Shown in pieces: positions 21,701-32,291 of a DNA stretch of 64,000 nucleotides (position 1 is its first letter; each line of letters opens with the position of its first letter). Origin of the DNA: Utricularia gibba (taxonomy: Eukaryota; Streptophyta; Magnoliopsida; Lamiales; Lentibulariaceae); NCBI GenBank assembly GCA_002189035.1, contig NEEC01000015.1, positions 186,001-250,000 of the forward strand. Direction: 5' to 3'. The notes under the pieces are model-generated. The model was not told where the DNA came from. It was given only the letters and a program-made list of their open reading frames with translations, and ran no database searches. Both the position numbers and the translations under genes were made by a program.

Positions 21701-22006
21701 CCCGCAAACCATAAAATCAATTCGCGAGCTTGCACTCACCTGAACATACGGGGTTAGAAGGGACAGCTGAAGGGCCCATCCGAACTGCACCCCTGCTGCC
21801 ACCGTGCAACTGAGTATCAGGGTCCAAAGACTGCAGTTTTTTGACGGCGGACGGGTCCGATCGGGATCCGGAGACAACTCACTCTCTTCAGATGGCAATG
21901 ATGGTTTATGGATCTGTTCCGCGCTCCGTGTTTCCCATTCCTCGGCGCCCACCAGCTCCACTTCCCTCTTCAAGTTCCTGTATGGAACCCTAGTCGGTAA
22001 TTCCAT
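18727..22006 (-). CDS. SUC3: Sucrose-proton symporter, SUC3/SUT2 type, apparent one-base frameshift in last exon
   Basis: This is a 12-span major facilitator protein that imports sucrose with protons across the plasma membrane. There are fourteen exons: 22006-21740, 21563-21498, 21403-21305, 21232-21168, 21096-21012, 20924-20891, 20664-20565, 20407-20332, 20262-19906, 19808-19665, 19542-19309, 19232-19169, 19070-19027 and 18896-18727. Landmarks are [82 protein letters not shown], the long central loop, [14 protein letters not shown] and [13 protein letters not shown]. The long N-terminus and central loop place it in the SUC3/SUT2 clade. In the last exon the coding-strand G-run (plus strand C 18851-18854) is one base short, so WDALFG is followed by a premature stop. 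The true C-terminus [15 protein letters not shown]...STGFHLG lies in the next frame. With the base restored the protein has about 601 residues. Confidence 0.94.
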
Positions 22007-22450
22007 TATTTTCACCACCGAAATCGCTTCGGCAACACCGATTCAAATCTCTAACTTTTCATGATCTGATTCTAATGGATGAAGCCACCGCCCGGAAAAA
22101 ATCAACGGTTTGTTTATGGTTGCGAGAGTCGTCCCATTTAGAACAGACACCAAGGGTACAATAGTCATTCTCATAATAAAAAATAACGTTATTATTATTT
22201 CTATCTCGTTTCTGAATTTCCAAGAGAGAAAAAAAAACTTTTTTTAAAATTTGTAGTCTATAAAAAAATATTTAAATAAAAAAGGATAACGAGGATGAGG
22301 AGAGCGATATGGAAATAAATTAAATTACAAATGAATTTTATGTAAAATATTAATTATTTTGTTAAAAACGAACTCCTAGCTGCCACACAATTTGAATTCT
22401 GAATAGGGAAATTTAGGCAGGTTCTTTTATTTCTATTTCATTGGATACCC

Positions 22451-22480
22451 CGACACGCTGATACTCGTATCAGCGTGTCG
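22451..22480. repeat. Perfect 14-base inverted repeat with 2-base spacer
   Basis: CGACACGCTGATAC at 22451-22464 is followed by TC and then its exact reverse complement GTATCAGCGTGTCG at 22467-22480. It lies between the SUC3 start codon (22006) and the PRE stop codon (22600), both genes being on the minus strand, so it falls in the distal SUC3 promoter or PRE 3' flank. A poly-T tract follows at about 22487. It could form a hairpin in RNA or a cruciform, or be a remnant of a small mobile element; its function is unknown. Confidence 0.9.
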
Positions 22481-22599
22481 CCGGTCTTTTTTTTTTTCTT
22501 TTTGTACTCTGGTTACTCATGGGTGCTGGCTGAAGCTGATACATACAGGGGCATCCCCAAACCAGCAAACCCTAAAATGCACCACAACAACGACTCAGT

Positions 22600-23407
22600 C
22601 TAATTTCCGGTCAGTAAAGCCCTGATTACGGCTGCTTCGTCGCTGCCGACGTCCGCCGTCGCAAGCAGCTGCGACAGGCGCTCGCTGAGATCGCTGATCT
22701 CTCGTTGCAAGCCTCTGATGTAGACACAGGTCTCTTCAAGCACCTTGGTTGCTGAAACCTGGAAGCTCATGGACCCATTTGGTCAGTGAACACATCATCA
22801 TTCCTTTCTTTCTTTTTTTTTAGTTTCACAGCAACCGAGATCGATGCATTATCATCAAACAGACACACAGAAGGATAAACACATGGGGTCACGACAGTAA
22901 CTGAGTTGATTCAAACTCTTTTAAATGAGTCTTCGTGTGTGTTCGTGGCGTTCTTCCAGAACCCATCTAACTAACTCACTGCCTACCGCGTGGATCACCA
23001 TTATCTCCATTAAAAAAAGGCAAGAAAATCCAAACGGATCCGAGTGAAAGAGAATCCACCGTACATTGGATAGACAAGGAAATATTTATGTTATCCTACA
23101 ACGTGGATGTTGATTATCGGGGCTCGCCACACGCCACAAGACAGTGGGGCGAAAGTGAAGAAGCAAACGAACGAGCAGGCATCAAGCATTTTTTAAGACA
23201 GCAGCATTGTATGAATTATTCATAACACAGCATTTCAGTGTTAGACCTTGCTCTCCTGATGCAAACAAGTACCTTGTTACAGTTTCCGGTGCGGCGGGTG
23301 ATCTCGGGGATGGCCTGCTCCATCCTGGAAACAAGGGCAGCGATTTGCTCCTCGGTTATCCTCGACGAAGCAGCCGGTTTTCGGGAGGTTTCTCTTCGGG
23401 AGGACAT
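22600..23407 (-). CDS. Atypical non-DNA-binding HLH protein, PRE/KIDARI family
   Basis: This is a small nuclear helix-loop-helix regulator that promotes cell elongation by titrating inhibitory bHLH proteins in gibberellin, brassinosteroid and light signalling. Exon 1 is 23407-23273 (45 codons) and exon 2 is 22758-22600, giving 97 residues; PRE proteins are usually about 92-94. The N-terminus [20 protein letters not shown] is followed by helix 1 ([17 protein letters not shown]), a loop (TRRTGNCNK), then helix 2 ([32 protein letters not shown]). The basic region lacks the His-Glu-Arg DNA contact residues. The 514-base intron falls at the usual PRE position, just before the VSA motif. A CCAAT box and a telo-box lie upstream. 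The neighbouring SUC3 and ATHB23-type genes suggest the KIDARI (PRE6) group. Confidence 0.93.
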
Positions 23408-23458
23408 TGTTATAGATGGAGGGGGATAAGAGGAGTAAGAATGTGAGGGCGTGAGAAT

Positions 23459-23490
23459 TAGGGTTTGTCCCGCGTCGTGCTATTTATTGG
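23459..23490 (-). promoter_or_regulatory. PRE core promoter elements: CCAAT box, TATA-like and telo-box
   Basis: Reading on the minus strand, CCAAT (23490-23486) overlaps a TATA-like AATAAATAG. It is followed 15-20 bases later by AAACCCTA (23466-23459), a telo-box often found in promoters of genes active in growing tissue. The ATG is about 50 bases farther on. Confidence 0.5.
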
Positions 23491-26346
23491 AATGAGAAAA
23501 CGGATAAAAGAATTCGAAGCCATTCGAATGGTGGAAAACGGGAAAACAAGAAGCAATTTCATTGCTTGCTTTTGGAGACAAGTTGGGAGAGATAAATGAA
23601 TGGAGATTGGTGATCCTTTTTTTTTTTTTCTTTTTTTTTTTTTGTAAGAAGGTGTTAATATGTCAGACAAACGTGTCGTTAGGTGACACATCGATTCGTG
23701 ACTCGATTCTCGAACAAAGTGTGCCGATTTTAAGGCAATGGGCCAAAACCCACGTTAAGACATTAAATTCCATCCGAAAAAGGAGAGGAAGAGAGACCAA
23801 GAAGAGGGCGATCCACACAAAAATTTGGAGAGGGAGCAAACCAACTTCCCACAAAAGCGTGATGAAATGACACAAGAATCAATGATTTTGAGATTTTATT
23901 ATAAGATGATGTGCTACAATGAAAAAATATACTCGACTTTGGACAGCATTTGACGTCCTATCCAAAACAGATATAATGAACTTGCAAGAACAAGTCATAA
24001 ACTCGACAAACGAAACCCTTGTCCGATAAAAATGAGATTGTGATTTTGTTATCAAAGCATAGTTGCTCATGCCTACATACTTGATAATTGTGTCCGACAT
24101 CCTTATTGGATATATATCTGCCATATATTTCGTAATATTTTAAATATGGTAATATCTCAATATATATTATTATATTCAAAAATAAATATATATTCAAAAT
24201 TATTGGTAATTCACCAATTCATATGTGACTCTTTTCGGATTTGACGTAACGCATTCTATAGGATTTCATACGTGAACATAGGTATGGAGATTTCTTTTGA
24301 AGACGACTCTTTAGAGTTGGAGGGATAACTTTATTTCTTTGTTTTGTATAAGATTTAAAGTCTGTAACACGGTGTTGATATTATAATTATTGTTTTGATC
24401 GTTTGTCACATTGATTCATTCAATTCCAGAAAAACCAATTTGCATAATATGTTGAGTGCTCTCCATTTTTTCTTCAAATTTCCATATCATTAAAAAGTTG
24501 TGTCGTTGTCTCTGCATATTAATTGATTACAACCACTTATTATACACTTACATTGATCAGACAACACTATGCATCTCTATATAAATAAGAAGAGGAAGAC
24601 CAAGATGAAAGAATTTGGACAAGATTGTCAGGCGATACAATTCAGCTGATGCAAGTGTAGCACAACACATGTTTCAGAATGATTATCTGAGCGCATAATT
24701 ACTAGAGCCCGGAGTTATCGAAGAAGTTACTTGACCAATTATTTCAGAACGTGGGTTCAGCCTCGTCCACTACCGGATCCACTTTGAACACCGACGACGA
24801 GTGCTCTGCAACCGGGTGTCGTATTCTGATAAAAAGGAAATTTAGTGTCGCTTACAATTTGTGTCCAAAGAGTTTAGTCACATGGATGGGGCCGAGGCAG
24901 AGTGGATCCAAAGGTCTGAGCGGCGTCAGAATCCGAGGAGGCCGCTGCTCCACACCTCGCATTGCCGTCAACCTGCACATAAGAAGAGACCCCTCCTCAC
25001 TCGGCTTAACTTTATTGAAATTCAAGAACCAATAGGTTATACAAGCACAATTAAAATTTAAACAACGTGAATCATATTAAAAAAGATTAGATTCAATTGA
25101 TTATTAATAATTTATAATTTTTTATATATGTAATTATTTGACTTTAAAATATCGTTTTCTTATAATAAACCTGAGGGATGCTGTCCTCCGAGGCAGAAGC
25201 AAACGGCGGCGTATTGATCTCCATCCGCAAGTCATGTGGGGGGTGGGACAATGATCATCTTACTTCAACCACATGCACTCACTACATGTTTTCTTCTTCT
25301 GAATCCGACAGTTTGGCGTGGATTTGTAAGACATTAAATGTTATTTTATATTAAATAATAAACATTTGATATTTAATATCATAAATCATGCATTCAATTA
25401 TTTAGATGAAACCCATAGTTATGTATTAGATAAATTTAATTAATTAATCTTATGATGTAAAGTACAACATTAATATGATTATTTTTTATAGTCATTTTAA
25501 TAATATGGTATATAAATTTAATTATAATAATTTTATGAAATACATCATAAATAATTCTTTTTTAAATTAAATTCTTTACAAATATACTTATGTTTTTAAA
25601 ATTTGTATAAATTTATATCATTCATATTTACTATACAAAACTAAAACTTGGAAATTACATTTTTGCAGGCCGCTGCTCCTGGATGAATGAAGACGTGGTC
25701 CAATCAGCAGCCTCCACGAGGACGTTCGGATTGATGAGTTTCGGTTACCTGGTAGAGGGGCGTACGTGTTCCCCCATTGACATTTCTGCACCCCCCCGAG
25801 TTGGCGCCAAGACTCCTCCTCCTCCTTTTTATTATATTTCATTTATTCACATAATACGTAGCGTAACCCGCACGAAATAATTTCCTCCCTCAAGTTTCAA
25901 GCACGTTTTGTTTGACTTTTGGGCCTCCCCCGAGTGCCGTAGCTCTCCCCGTTTCGGCATCGTGGGATTTGGAGCTTTCTTTTTCTTGTTTGCCGGTTTC
26001 CACTGCCCTTTTCACCCCTTTACACCGTTGACCCAGACATGGCGCTATAAATACTAAAAATATTAATTTTTTATTATACAAATAACAATTAATAATAAAC
26101 CTTGAGGTACCCAAAATTGGGCGCTGCCACCCATTAGAGAAAGGCAAGGTAAATTAAAAATAGAGGTAGGTGGAGGTGGACACGGAAAGCAAGTCGTCAG
26201 GACCTAAACCGCCTGCCTATTCCTCCTACGTATGTAACGAAAATAAAATAAAATAATAATAAAGATAGCGCCAATTATGAGGTGCTAATAGTGACACTGT
26301 GCATCCATCTCTATTATTGTAAAGCCAAGAGCGGAGAAGGAGACGT

Positions 26347-26366
26347 GGATGGATGGATGGATGGAT
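26347..26366. repeat. (GGAT)5 microsatellite
   Basis: Five perfect GGAT units within a purine-rich stretch in the gap between PRE and the F-box gene. A run of GAT units follows at about 26478-26492. Confidence 0.9.
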
Positions 26367-28257
26367 GTCCGAGCAGTATTCTACTTCCGGGGGCTTATCT
26401 CCACCAAATCCTCTGGCTTCGGAATATTGAATGAAATTTCAGAGTAATATTATTCAGGAAGAGAAGGTCTGGGGTGGGGATGATGATGATGATATGAGGG
26501 AATAATAATAACAAGAGGGAGGATTGAGGAATGAATCTAATCTGCATTGCATTGCGTTGCATTGGTGTGTAGGTGTAGTGCCTGCCCATCATCACGACTA
26601 CTTCTACTTTGAAAGTTAGGCGGCTGGCTGGGTGTGAAGTGTGAACCAACTACTGGTTCCCTGGAGAGGACCACGCTTCCGGAATTCTCCAATGGGGTGC
26701 GCCGCTTTCCCTCCGAACGCGTCCCGTCGCCGCCGCCGCCGCCGCGTCAGGGGAGGACGCGGGCCCCACTCCACTGTCTCTATTCCAATCCGCTGCTCAT
26801 CGCACGCAACTCAGGAAGATCAAAGTCATAACAACAATTACTTTTTTCATTAAATTGAGTTATTTATATGTGAGTATATAATTATACTCTTTTTTTTTTT
26901 TTTATAGATGACTACAAATTCAAAGTCTATTTTTTAAATAATTGCAATTGTAGCAATAGAATAAATTCATTTCAATTTATAATGTCTTAGTATAATAATT
27001 TTAATATAAATATATCTCAATTAAAATGTGATTCCTAAGAATATGAGCAAATATATCATTTATTTATAAAAATTTTTTTTTACTCTACAAACATGAATAA
27101 ATTCTATGATTTCAATCATATATTAATTCTTGCTTTATTAAAATTTTTAATTTTGATAAAATCAATTATAGAGTGGTTTTTACTTTAAAATATACATCAA
27201 TTCTCATTTACTCTAATTTATATATTCCAATATACTGTTGGGATGTAAAAAGTCGTGGTGGGGATCGAATATAGTTAGGTGTACCATTTGAAATCATTTT
27301 ATTTTATGATTGGGTTTGTCTCATAAAATAATGTTTTTTATGACATCTGGTGGGCTCAAGAGTATTACTATCAAACTCAACTAAACTAAAATACAGATCT
27401 AATCCTTGGTCTAAGCCAAGTAATTATAAATTTTCTGAAATCGTTTAAAAGTATGATATCATACTAACCTGACTACAACTTTTTTCATAAAGGATATTGA
27501 AATTAAAAGAGTTATAAAAACCATTTCATATATTGTACTCTGCATTATTTGAAACTCAAAAAATATCAAATAGTTCGAATAAATTACAATTTATGAGCTA
27601 TCAATAATAATGAATAATGGTTTTTACCGATATGAATGAACAATTAATATTAAACTTAGATATTTCTAGTTATTTGAACGTTAAAAATACGGGATTCTTT
27701 TTAATATGGAGGAATGTTGGGGGGTGCGCATGTGAAAAATGGGATTCGTAGATAAGGCATTTAGGCGGTGAATGTTTGAAAGTCAAGAAACTCCTTTAGA
27801 TGGATCCATAAGCACGCCATGTTGAACAGGGGCGTTCCCGGGTGCCATCCAGATCAGCAAACTCATGCTTTACCGACATCAAAATTCATAATTATTTTCT
27901 TTTTTTTAGTTTAAATAATACATGTGGAGATCCTATTTTCCTTAATTTTCTTATTTTAATCAATAAAAAAGTATTTTTAATTGTAAAATATGAAGCCTGT
28001 TACTTTTTATCACATCGAGTTGGGTTAAACCAGGCAGACGCTCTTTTTTTTTTTTTTTTTTTTTTTTGTTGGAAGTTACGAAAGGGAAAATGTTTTTACG
28101 AATTAGGGACAAAAAATGAAGCACGCGCTGTGATTCGGATAAAAGGGTTGGTTCTGTAAGATGACGCCCGAGCGCGGAAGACCCGAGCTTTGGGTTGGAT
28201 TTGCGGAGAGGTTTTTCTTTGCAGGAGGGGAACTCGAGTTATCTGTCTATCTGCGCC

Positions 28258-28290
28258 CCTCCTCTCTCTCTCTATCTCTCTTTCTCTTAC
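28258..28290 (+). promoter_or_regulatory. CT-rich tract in the F-box gene leader
   Basis: A pyrimidine tract of alternating CT and TCT units lies in the probable promoter or first non-coding exon of the F-box/kelch gene. Such tracts are frequent near plant transcription starts. Confidence 0.4.
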
Positions 28291-28473
28291 TTGAGGAGAA
28301 TAAACACTGGGGAACAGGGGGAAAGGGAAAGGAGAGCAAGATAAAGGAATACGGAAAAGTTCTAGATTTTCCGCTCGCTTGTAGATAGATTAGATGCCTG
28401 TGAAGGAGCAGAGGAGGGGGTATTTTGATAGTTCCGATCAGAATTCTTATTCTGTTCCATATTGGACACGTTC

Positions 28474-29213
28474 GTGAGTTCCCTTTCTCGGATGCAAATT
28501 TCCTTATTTTGGACTCTTGTGTCTCCTTATTTCTGTTTACAAGAACGAATTTGCGTGACCCTTTTTGTCTTGAAATCTGTTGACGGCTGATTAGTTTGAT
28601 GGGTCTGAGGATTTCGGCGAGATGGGTGTTAGTTGATCTGGATTAGGGTGATCTGATGCTGATTTTCTTGTTTCTAATCAGTTTGATTGGCCAAGGGTTT
28701 GATTTTACGGTTTCTTTCTCGGTTGTTGAATCTGGGCATGTCCTTTTCCTGAAAAATCGTAGATTCTAGTTGATGATTAGAGGTTTTTGAATCTGGGGCT
28801 TTCTGCTTTGTAATTGTAATTTTGGCTTTTGATTAACCAGATTTAAGAAAGATCAATCAGCTCGGTGATGTTTATGAATCTGAGGCTTCCTTCCTGTATG
28901 ATGTTTTTCCCAGTCGGCTTACCTTTCGAATGTGTTGTTCCTGTTTTGCTTTACAGATATTGTCTTTTTACTTTGTAAAGCATTGACCAAGATCGGGATT
29001 GTTTGTGTTTTTGGGTGTTGACCAGTGTGCTGTATTAGTTTCCCTGTATCAATTGTGCACCGTTATTCAGCTGCCGGAATTTTTTCTTTTCTGTAAAACT
29101 TCCGTGTCGTGTAGGCCAGAACTCTGATATGGTGTTTTTTTTGCGTACGCTTTGAGCTGCTGAGAATCTGCAAGTTTAGGAATTTCAAAATCATTTCTTT
29201 TCTGCTCTTGCAG
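28474..29213 (+). other. Probable 5' UTR intron of the F-box/kelch gene
   Basis: A strong donor (TTC/GTGAGTT at 28474) and an acceptor (CTGCTCTTGCAG ending at 29213) bound a T-rich 740-base segment. No coding frame crosses it, and the ATG lies 70 bases after the acceptor. Long leader introns are common in this F-box/kelch family. Confidence 0.6.
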
Positions 29214-29283
29214 TTGGACTTCTCTCTGTGGAAGCCGTCTCTGCAACCATTGATTAAACACTTTCGTTTCTGCTGAGCAAGAC

Positions 29284-30584
29284 ATGCTGGAAGAAAGGCC
29301 TTGTTTCATTACAGTAGACTACAACAGGACCTGCGAACGCGAAGACAGTTGGCGGATGAATTTCCTGCCAGTAAAAGTCGAAGCTCATCCGAGCAAGCGA
29401 CCTTTGGAAACGGATGGAAATGAGGATGACGTGAGGAAGGTCCCCAAGCATTCTGGTAACGGGCTTTTGCTCATTGATTCTGATCCCCATGAAGAATCTG
29501 ATAGCCAAAGGCATGCCAGCGACAGCTCCGATTCAAGTTCATTAATCGCTGCCATTGGAAGAGACATATCCATCAGTTGCATCATTCGCTGTTCTAGAGC
29601 TAATTATGGGGTGATTGCATCACTGAACCGGAGCTTCAGGGATCTCATCCGAAGTGGTGAGCTCTACAGGGCTAGACGCCAGAACGGAATGGTGGAGCAT
29701 TGGGTTTATTTTTCATGCCAGCTACTCGAGTGGGAAGCTTTCGATCCCATTCACCGGCGTTGGATGAGTGTACCTCCGATGGATTTCAACAATTGCTTCG
29801 TGTTCGCAGACAAAGAATCCTTAGCTGTCGGGACTGATCTTCTTGTTTTTGGAAAGGATCTGATGTCCCATGTGATCTACCGGTATAGTTTGTTGACAAA
29901 TACGTGGATGAACGGAGTATCCATGAACCAGCCGCGATGTCTGTTCGGGTCCGCAAGCCTGGGCGAGATTGCAATCCTCGCAGGTGGCTGTGATTCAAAC
30001 GGAAACATTCTGAGCTCTGCAGAGCTGTACAATTCAGAAGAAGGCACTTGGACTGCTCTTCCAAGCATGAACAAGCCAAGAAAGATGTGCTCGGGAGTAT
30101 TCATGGATGGAAAATTCTACGTCATCGGTGGGATTGGAGGAAAGGACTCGAAGCTTCTTCACTGTGGAGAAGAGTACGACTTGGAGTCTCGAACATGGCG
30201 AGAACTCCCCAACATGTCTCCGGTTCGGGTCGCGGGAAACGATGCAGCTGCCACCTCTGAAGCTCCTCCCCTGATAGCTGTTGTAGATAATCAACTATAC
30301 GCGGCAGATTACGCCGCAATGGAGGTCAAGAAGTACATGAAGGAACAGGGCGTTTGGATCTCCGTTGGACACCTCCCGGAAAGAGCAGACTCAATGAACG
30401 GCTGGGGCCTAGCCTTCAGAGCATGTGGTCATCGTCTTATAGTCATCGGGGGCCTCGAAACACCGCAGAAGGTTACATCGAAGTGAACTCATGGGTTCCC
30501 GGAGACGGCCCTCCGGCGTGGGAGCTGCTCGGCAGGAAGAGCTCCGGCAGCTTCGTTTACAACTGCGCTGTGATGGGGTGCTGA
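29284..30584 (+). CDS. F-box/kelch-repeat protein, SKIP11/At1g26930 type, apparent one-base frameshift
   Basis: This is a probable substrate-recognition subunit of an SCF ubiquitin ligase. It is a single coding exon. The N-terminal 80 residues are acidic and Ser-rich. The F-box spans about residues 90-135 (LIAAIGRDISISCIIRCSRA...LNRSFRDLIRSGELYRARR). Kelch repeats follow, recognisable by GG doublets and spaced Trp residues: IAILAGGCDSNGNILSSAELY, TWTALPSMNKPRKMCSGVF, FYVIGGIGGKD and TWRELPNMSPVR. As given the frame stops at 30486, after LIVIGGLETPQKVTSK. One base is missing in the G/C run at 30448-30454; restoring it gives IGGPRNTAEGYIEVNSWVPG and the conserved C-terminus SGSFVYNCAVMGC, ending at 30584 (about 433 residues). 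The frame immediately downstream is conserved, so I treat the gene as functional with a sequence error. Confidence 0.93.
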
Positions 30585-31841
30585 ATCCACTGCCGGATGA
30601 GATGGTGATCCATGGCCCCTCCTAATGTAACCTTTCTAGAACACTTACGCATTCGTCATCCACACACACGTGAAAAAAAAAAGGAAAAAAAAAAAAAGCG
30701 TTCAATGGCTTCTCCCTTTCAATAATTTTCCACTCTTTCTTGTCAATGCTATTTTGTCTGTGCTCTGTAAACAAGTATGCGGCAAAAGGTAAAATCATTA
30801 TTTTAAATCATTAAAAAAACGGAACTGTTTATATAAATATTTCATAATTTTTAAAAATAGATGGTATATAAAATTAGTAAAAGAGAGGAGGGTGGAACTG
30901 GAGGGGGAAACAACAAAAAGAGAAAGGGGGGTGATTGAAGAATACGAATTCCTAGGGGATAAAAGTGGAAGGGGGGAAAAAAGGTCAAAAGTGGGTTGGG
31001 GGGGGCACGTGCCGGTAATGAATGAATGGAACCAAAGGTTCACTGTTGGTTGATCGCAACCGCACACACCTACCCATCACACTCATCCTGCCCGTCCATT
31101 TATTGCATATTCCTCTACCGCCTATCCGTAGCAATGAGAGCCTACTCCAAAATAATAAATAGTATTTCAAGACACCAAAATAGATAGATAGATATAAAAA
31201 AGAAACCAAAAGTATTATTACAAACTTTGTATTGACCGGATAGGACAGTGTGGCGGCCCGCTGTCCACGACCCCAACCCCTCCCCTCACTTTTATTTTTC
31301 ATTTTTAAAGAAACACTTGTCCGGACAAAAATCATGCTGATTTGGAGAACACGACTATATTATTAAATTATTATTATTCTATAAGTATGGTGATTATCGG
31401 GATTTATTAGAAATGTGGTCATACTCTCTTGATTGTGTAAGAAAAATGACCAATCATGGTGTAAAATTTTTAACTCACCAAGTTAGTGTATAGATATCCA
31501 CTTTTATAAATGAGCTAATTATGAAAACTTGTGTGGGATAAAAAATAATCCCATAATGTGGTTTTGAATCCTTCCCTCTACGAATTCTATATTGTTAGTT
31601 TTTTTTTTCTAAAATTAATTTTCGAAAATTACTTGCAACAAAATATAATTTATTAAAAATAAGAGGCAATTCTAAAAAATATTATAATTCAACTGTTCAA
31701 TAAAAACCGGGAGGGGATGATTCGCCTCGAGAGTGCAGCCTTTTCCCCCCCTCTATATAAACCGTTCCATACCGTTCTCTCTCATCTCTCGACGTCCCCT
31801 TCCCCCATCCGAAGTTTAAAACCGCATTTGTCTGTTCTTCA
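30585..31841. other. Intergenic region between F-box gene and acidic protein gene
   Basis: This region holds the F-box 3' UTR, A-rich tracts near 30674-30698, a G-box (GGCACGTGCC, about 31006-31015) and AT-rich sequence to 31730. Nothing else is recognised. Confidence 0.4.
31754..31760 (+). promoter_or_regulatory. TATA box of the acidic protein gene
   Basis: TATATAA lies 82 bases before the ATG at 31842, preceded by a pyrimidine tract and followed by a C/T-rich leader. This is a good core promoter geometry. Confidence 0.75.
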
Positions 31842-32291
31842 ATGGCGGAGCTTCACCAAAAGCGCCTCCGTGACGAGGCATCGACTGAGGACTCAACCTC
31901 CTCTCCGAAGCGCCAGAAGCCGCCGTACGAATCGATACTGGACCTACTAGACGGCGAGCATGAGGACGACGGAGATCCAGGCGTGGATCTTTCCGCGATC
32001 CTAACGAGCTTCCAGCAAGAACTGGAATCTCCGTCGTCCATCACCGCCGAGATTCCTCAGATTCGCGGCGAATCTGAGGCAGAATCGGTTATGAGGCGTC
32101 TTCTCGAAGCTTCCGATGACGAGCTAGGGATTCCGAACGGCGCAAATGATTACGTTGACGCAGTCGAGAATGACATCATCTTTAGAATTGACGAAAATGC
32201 GCTCTGGGAGCTGGAGGATGACGACAGCGATTTCTGCGCAGTGCAGCAGCAGTTTCCGGAGGAGGATATGATGCCACTTTATGAAAATTAG
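31842..32291 (+). CDS. Small acidic plant protein of unknown function
   Basis: A complete 149-residue single-exon frame follows a well-placed TATA box and an A-rich ATG context. I do not recognise a named family. The N-terminus is basic and may act as a nuclear signal (KRLRDEAS...SPKRQKPPYE). The rest is strongly acidic, with IDENALWELEDDDSDF near the end and a helical-looking segment SILDLLDGEHEDD. No membrane span or signal peptide is visible. The 5' flank, high GC of the frame against an AT-rich surround, and absence of stops support a real gene. A nuclear regulatory role is only a guess from composition. Confidence 0.7.
   Translation: MAELHQKRLRDEASTEDSTSSPKRQKPPYESILDLLDGEHEDDGDPGVDLSAILTSFQQELESPSSITAEIPQIRGESEAESVMRRLLEASDDELGIPNGANDYVDAVENDIIFRIDENALWELEDDDSDFCAVQQQFPEEDMMPLYEN

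Larger units (their letters stand above)
23408..28150. other. Gene-poor AT-rich gap
   Basis: About 4.7 kb without a supported gene. It holds PRE upstream sequence (to about 23.6 kb), poly-T tracts, long AT-rich stretches (24.1-24.6, 25.3-25.65, 26.9-27.7 kb), a GGAT microsatellite at 26347, a CCG-rich island near 26.73 kb and a poly-T run near 28044-28067. Short open frames at 24751, 25683, 26634 and 27842 lack domain signatures. I see no paired terminal repeats or transposase frame, though decayed non-autonomous elements could be present. Confidence 0.5.

Noticed and set aside
24751-25035. 94-codon plus-strand frame in the AT-rich gap
   Set aside because: No recognisable domain, no plausible promoter and flanked by low-complexity AT-rich DNA.
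23408-28150. Conserved microRNA precursor in the gene-poor gap
   Set aside because: I looked for common mature plant miRNA sequences and their hairpin partners by eye and found none.
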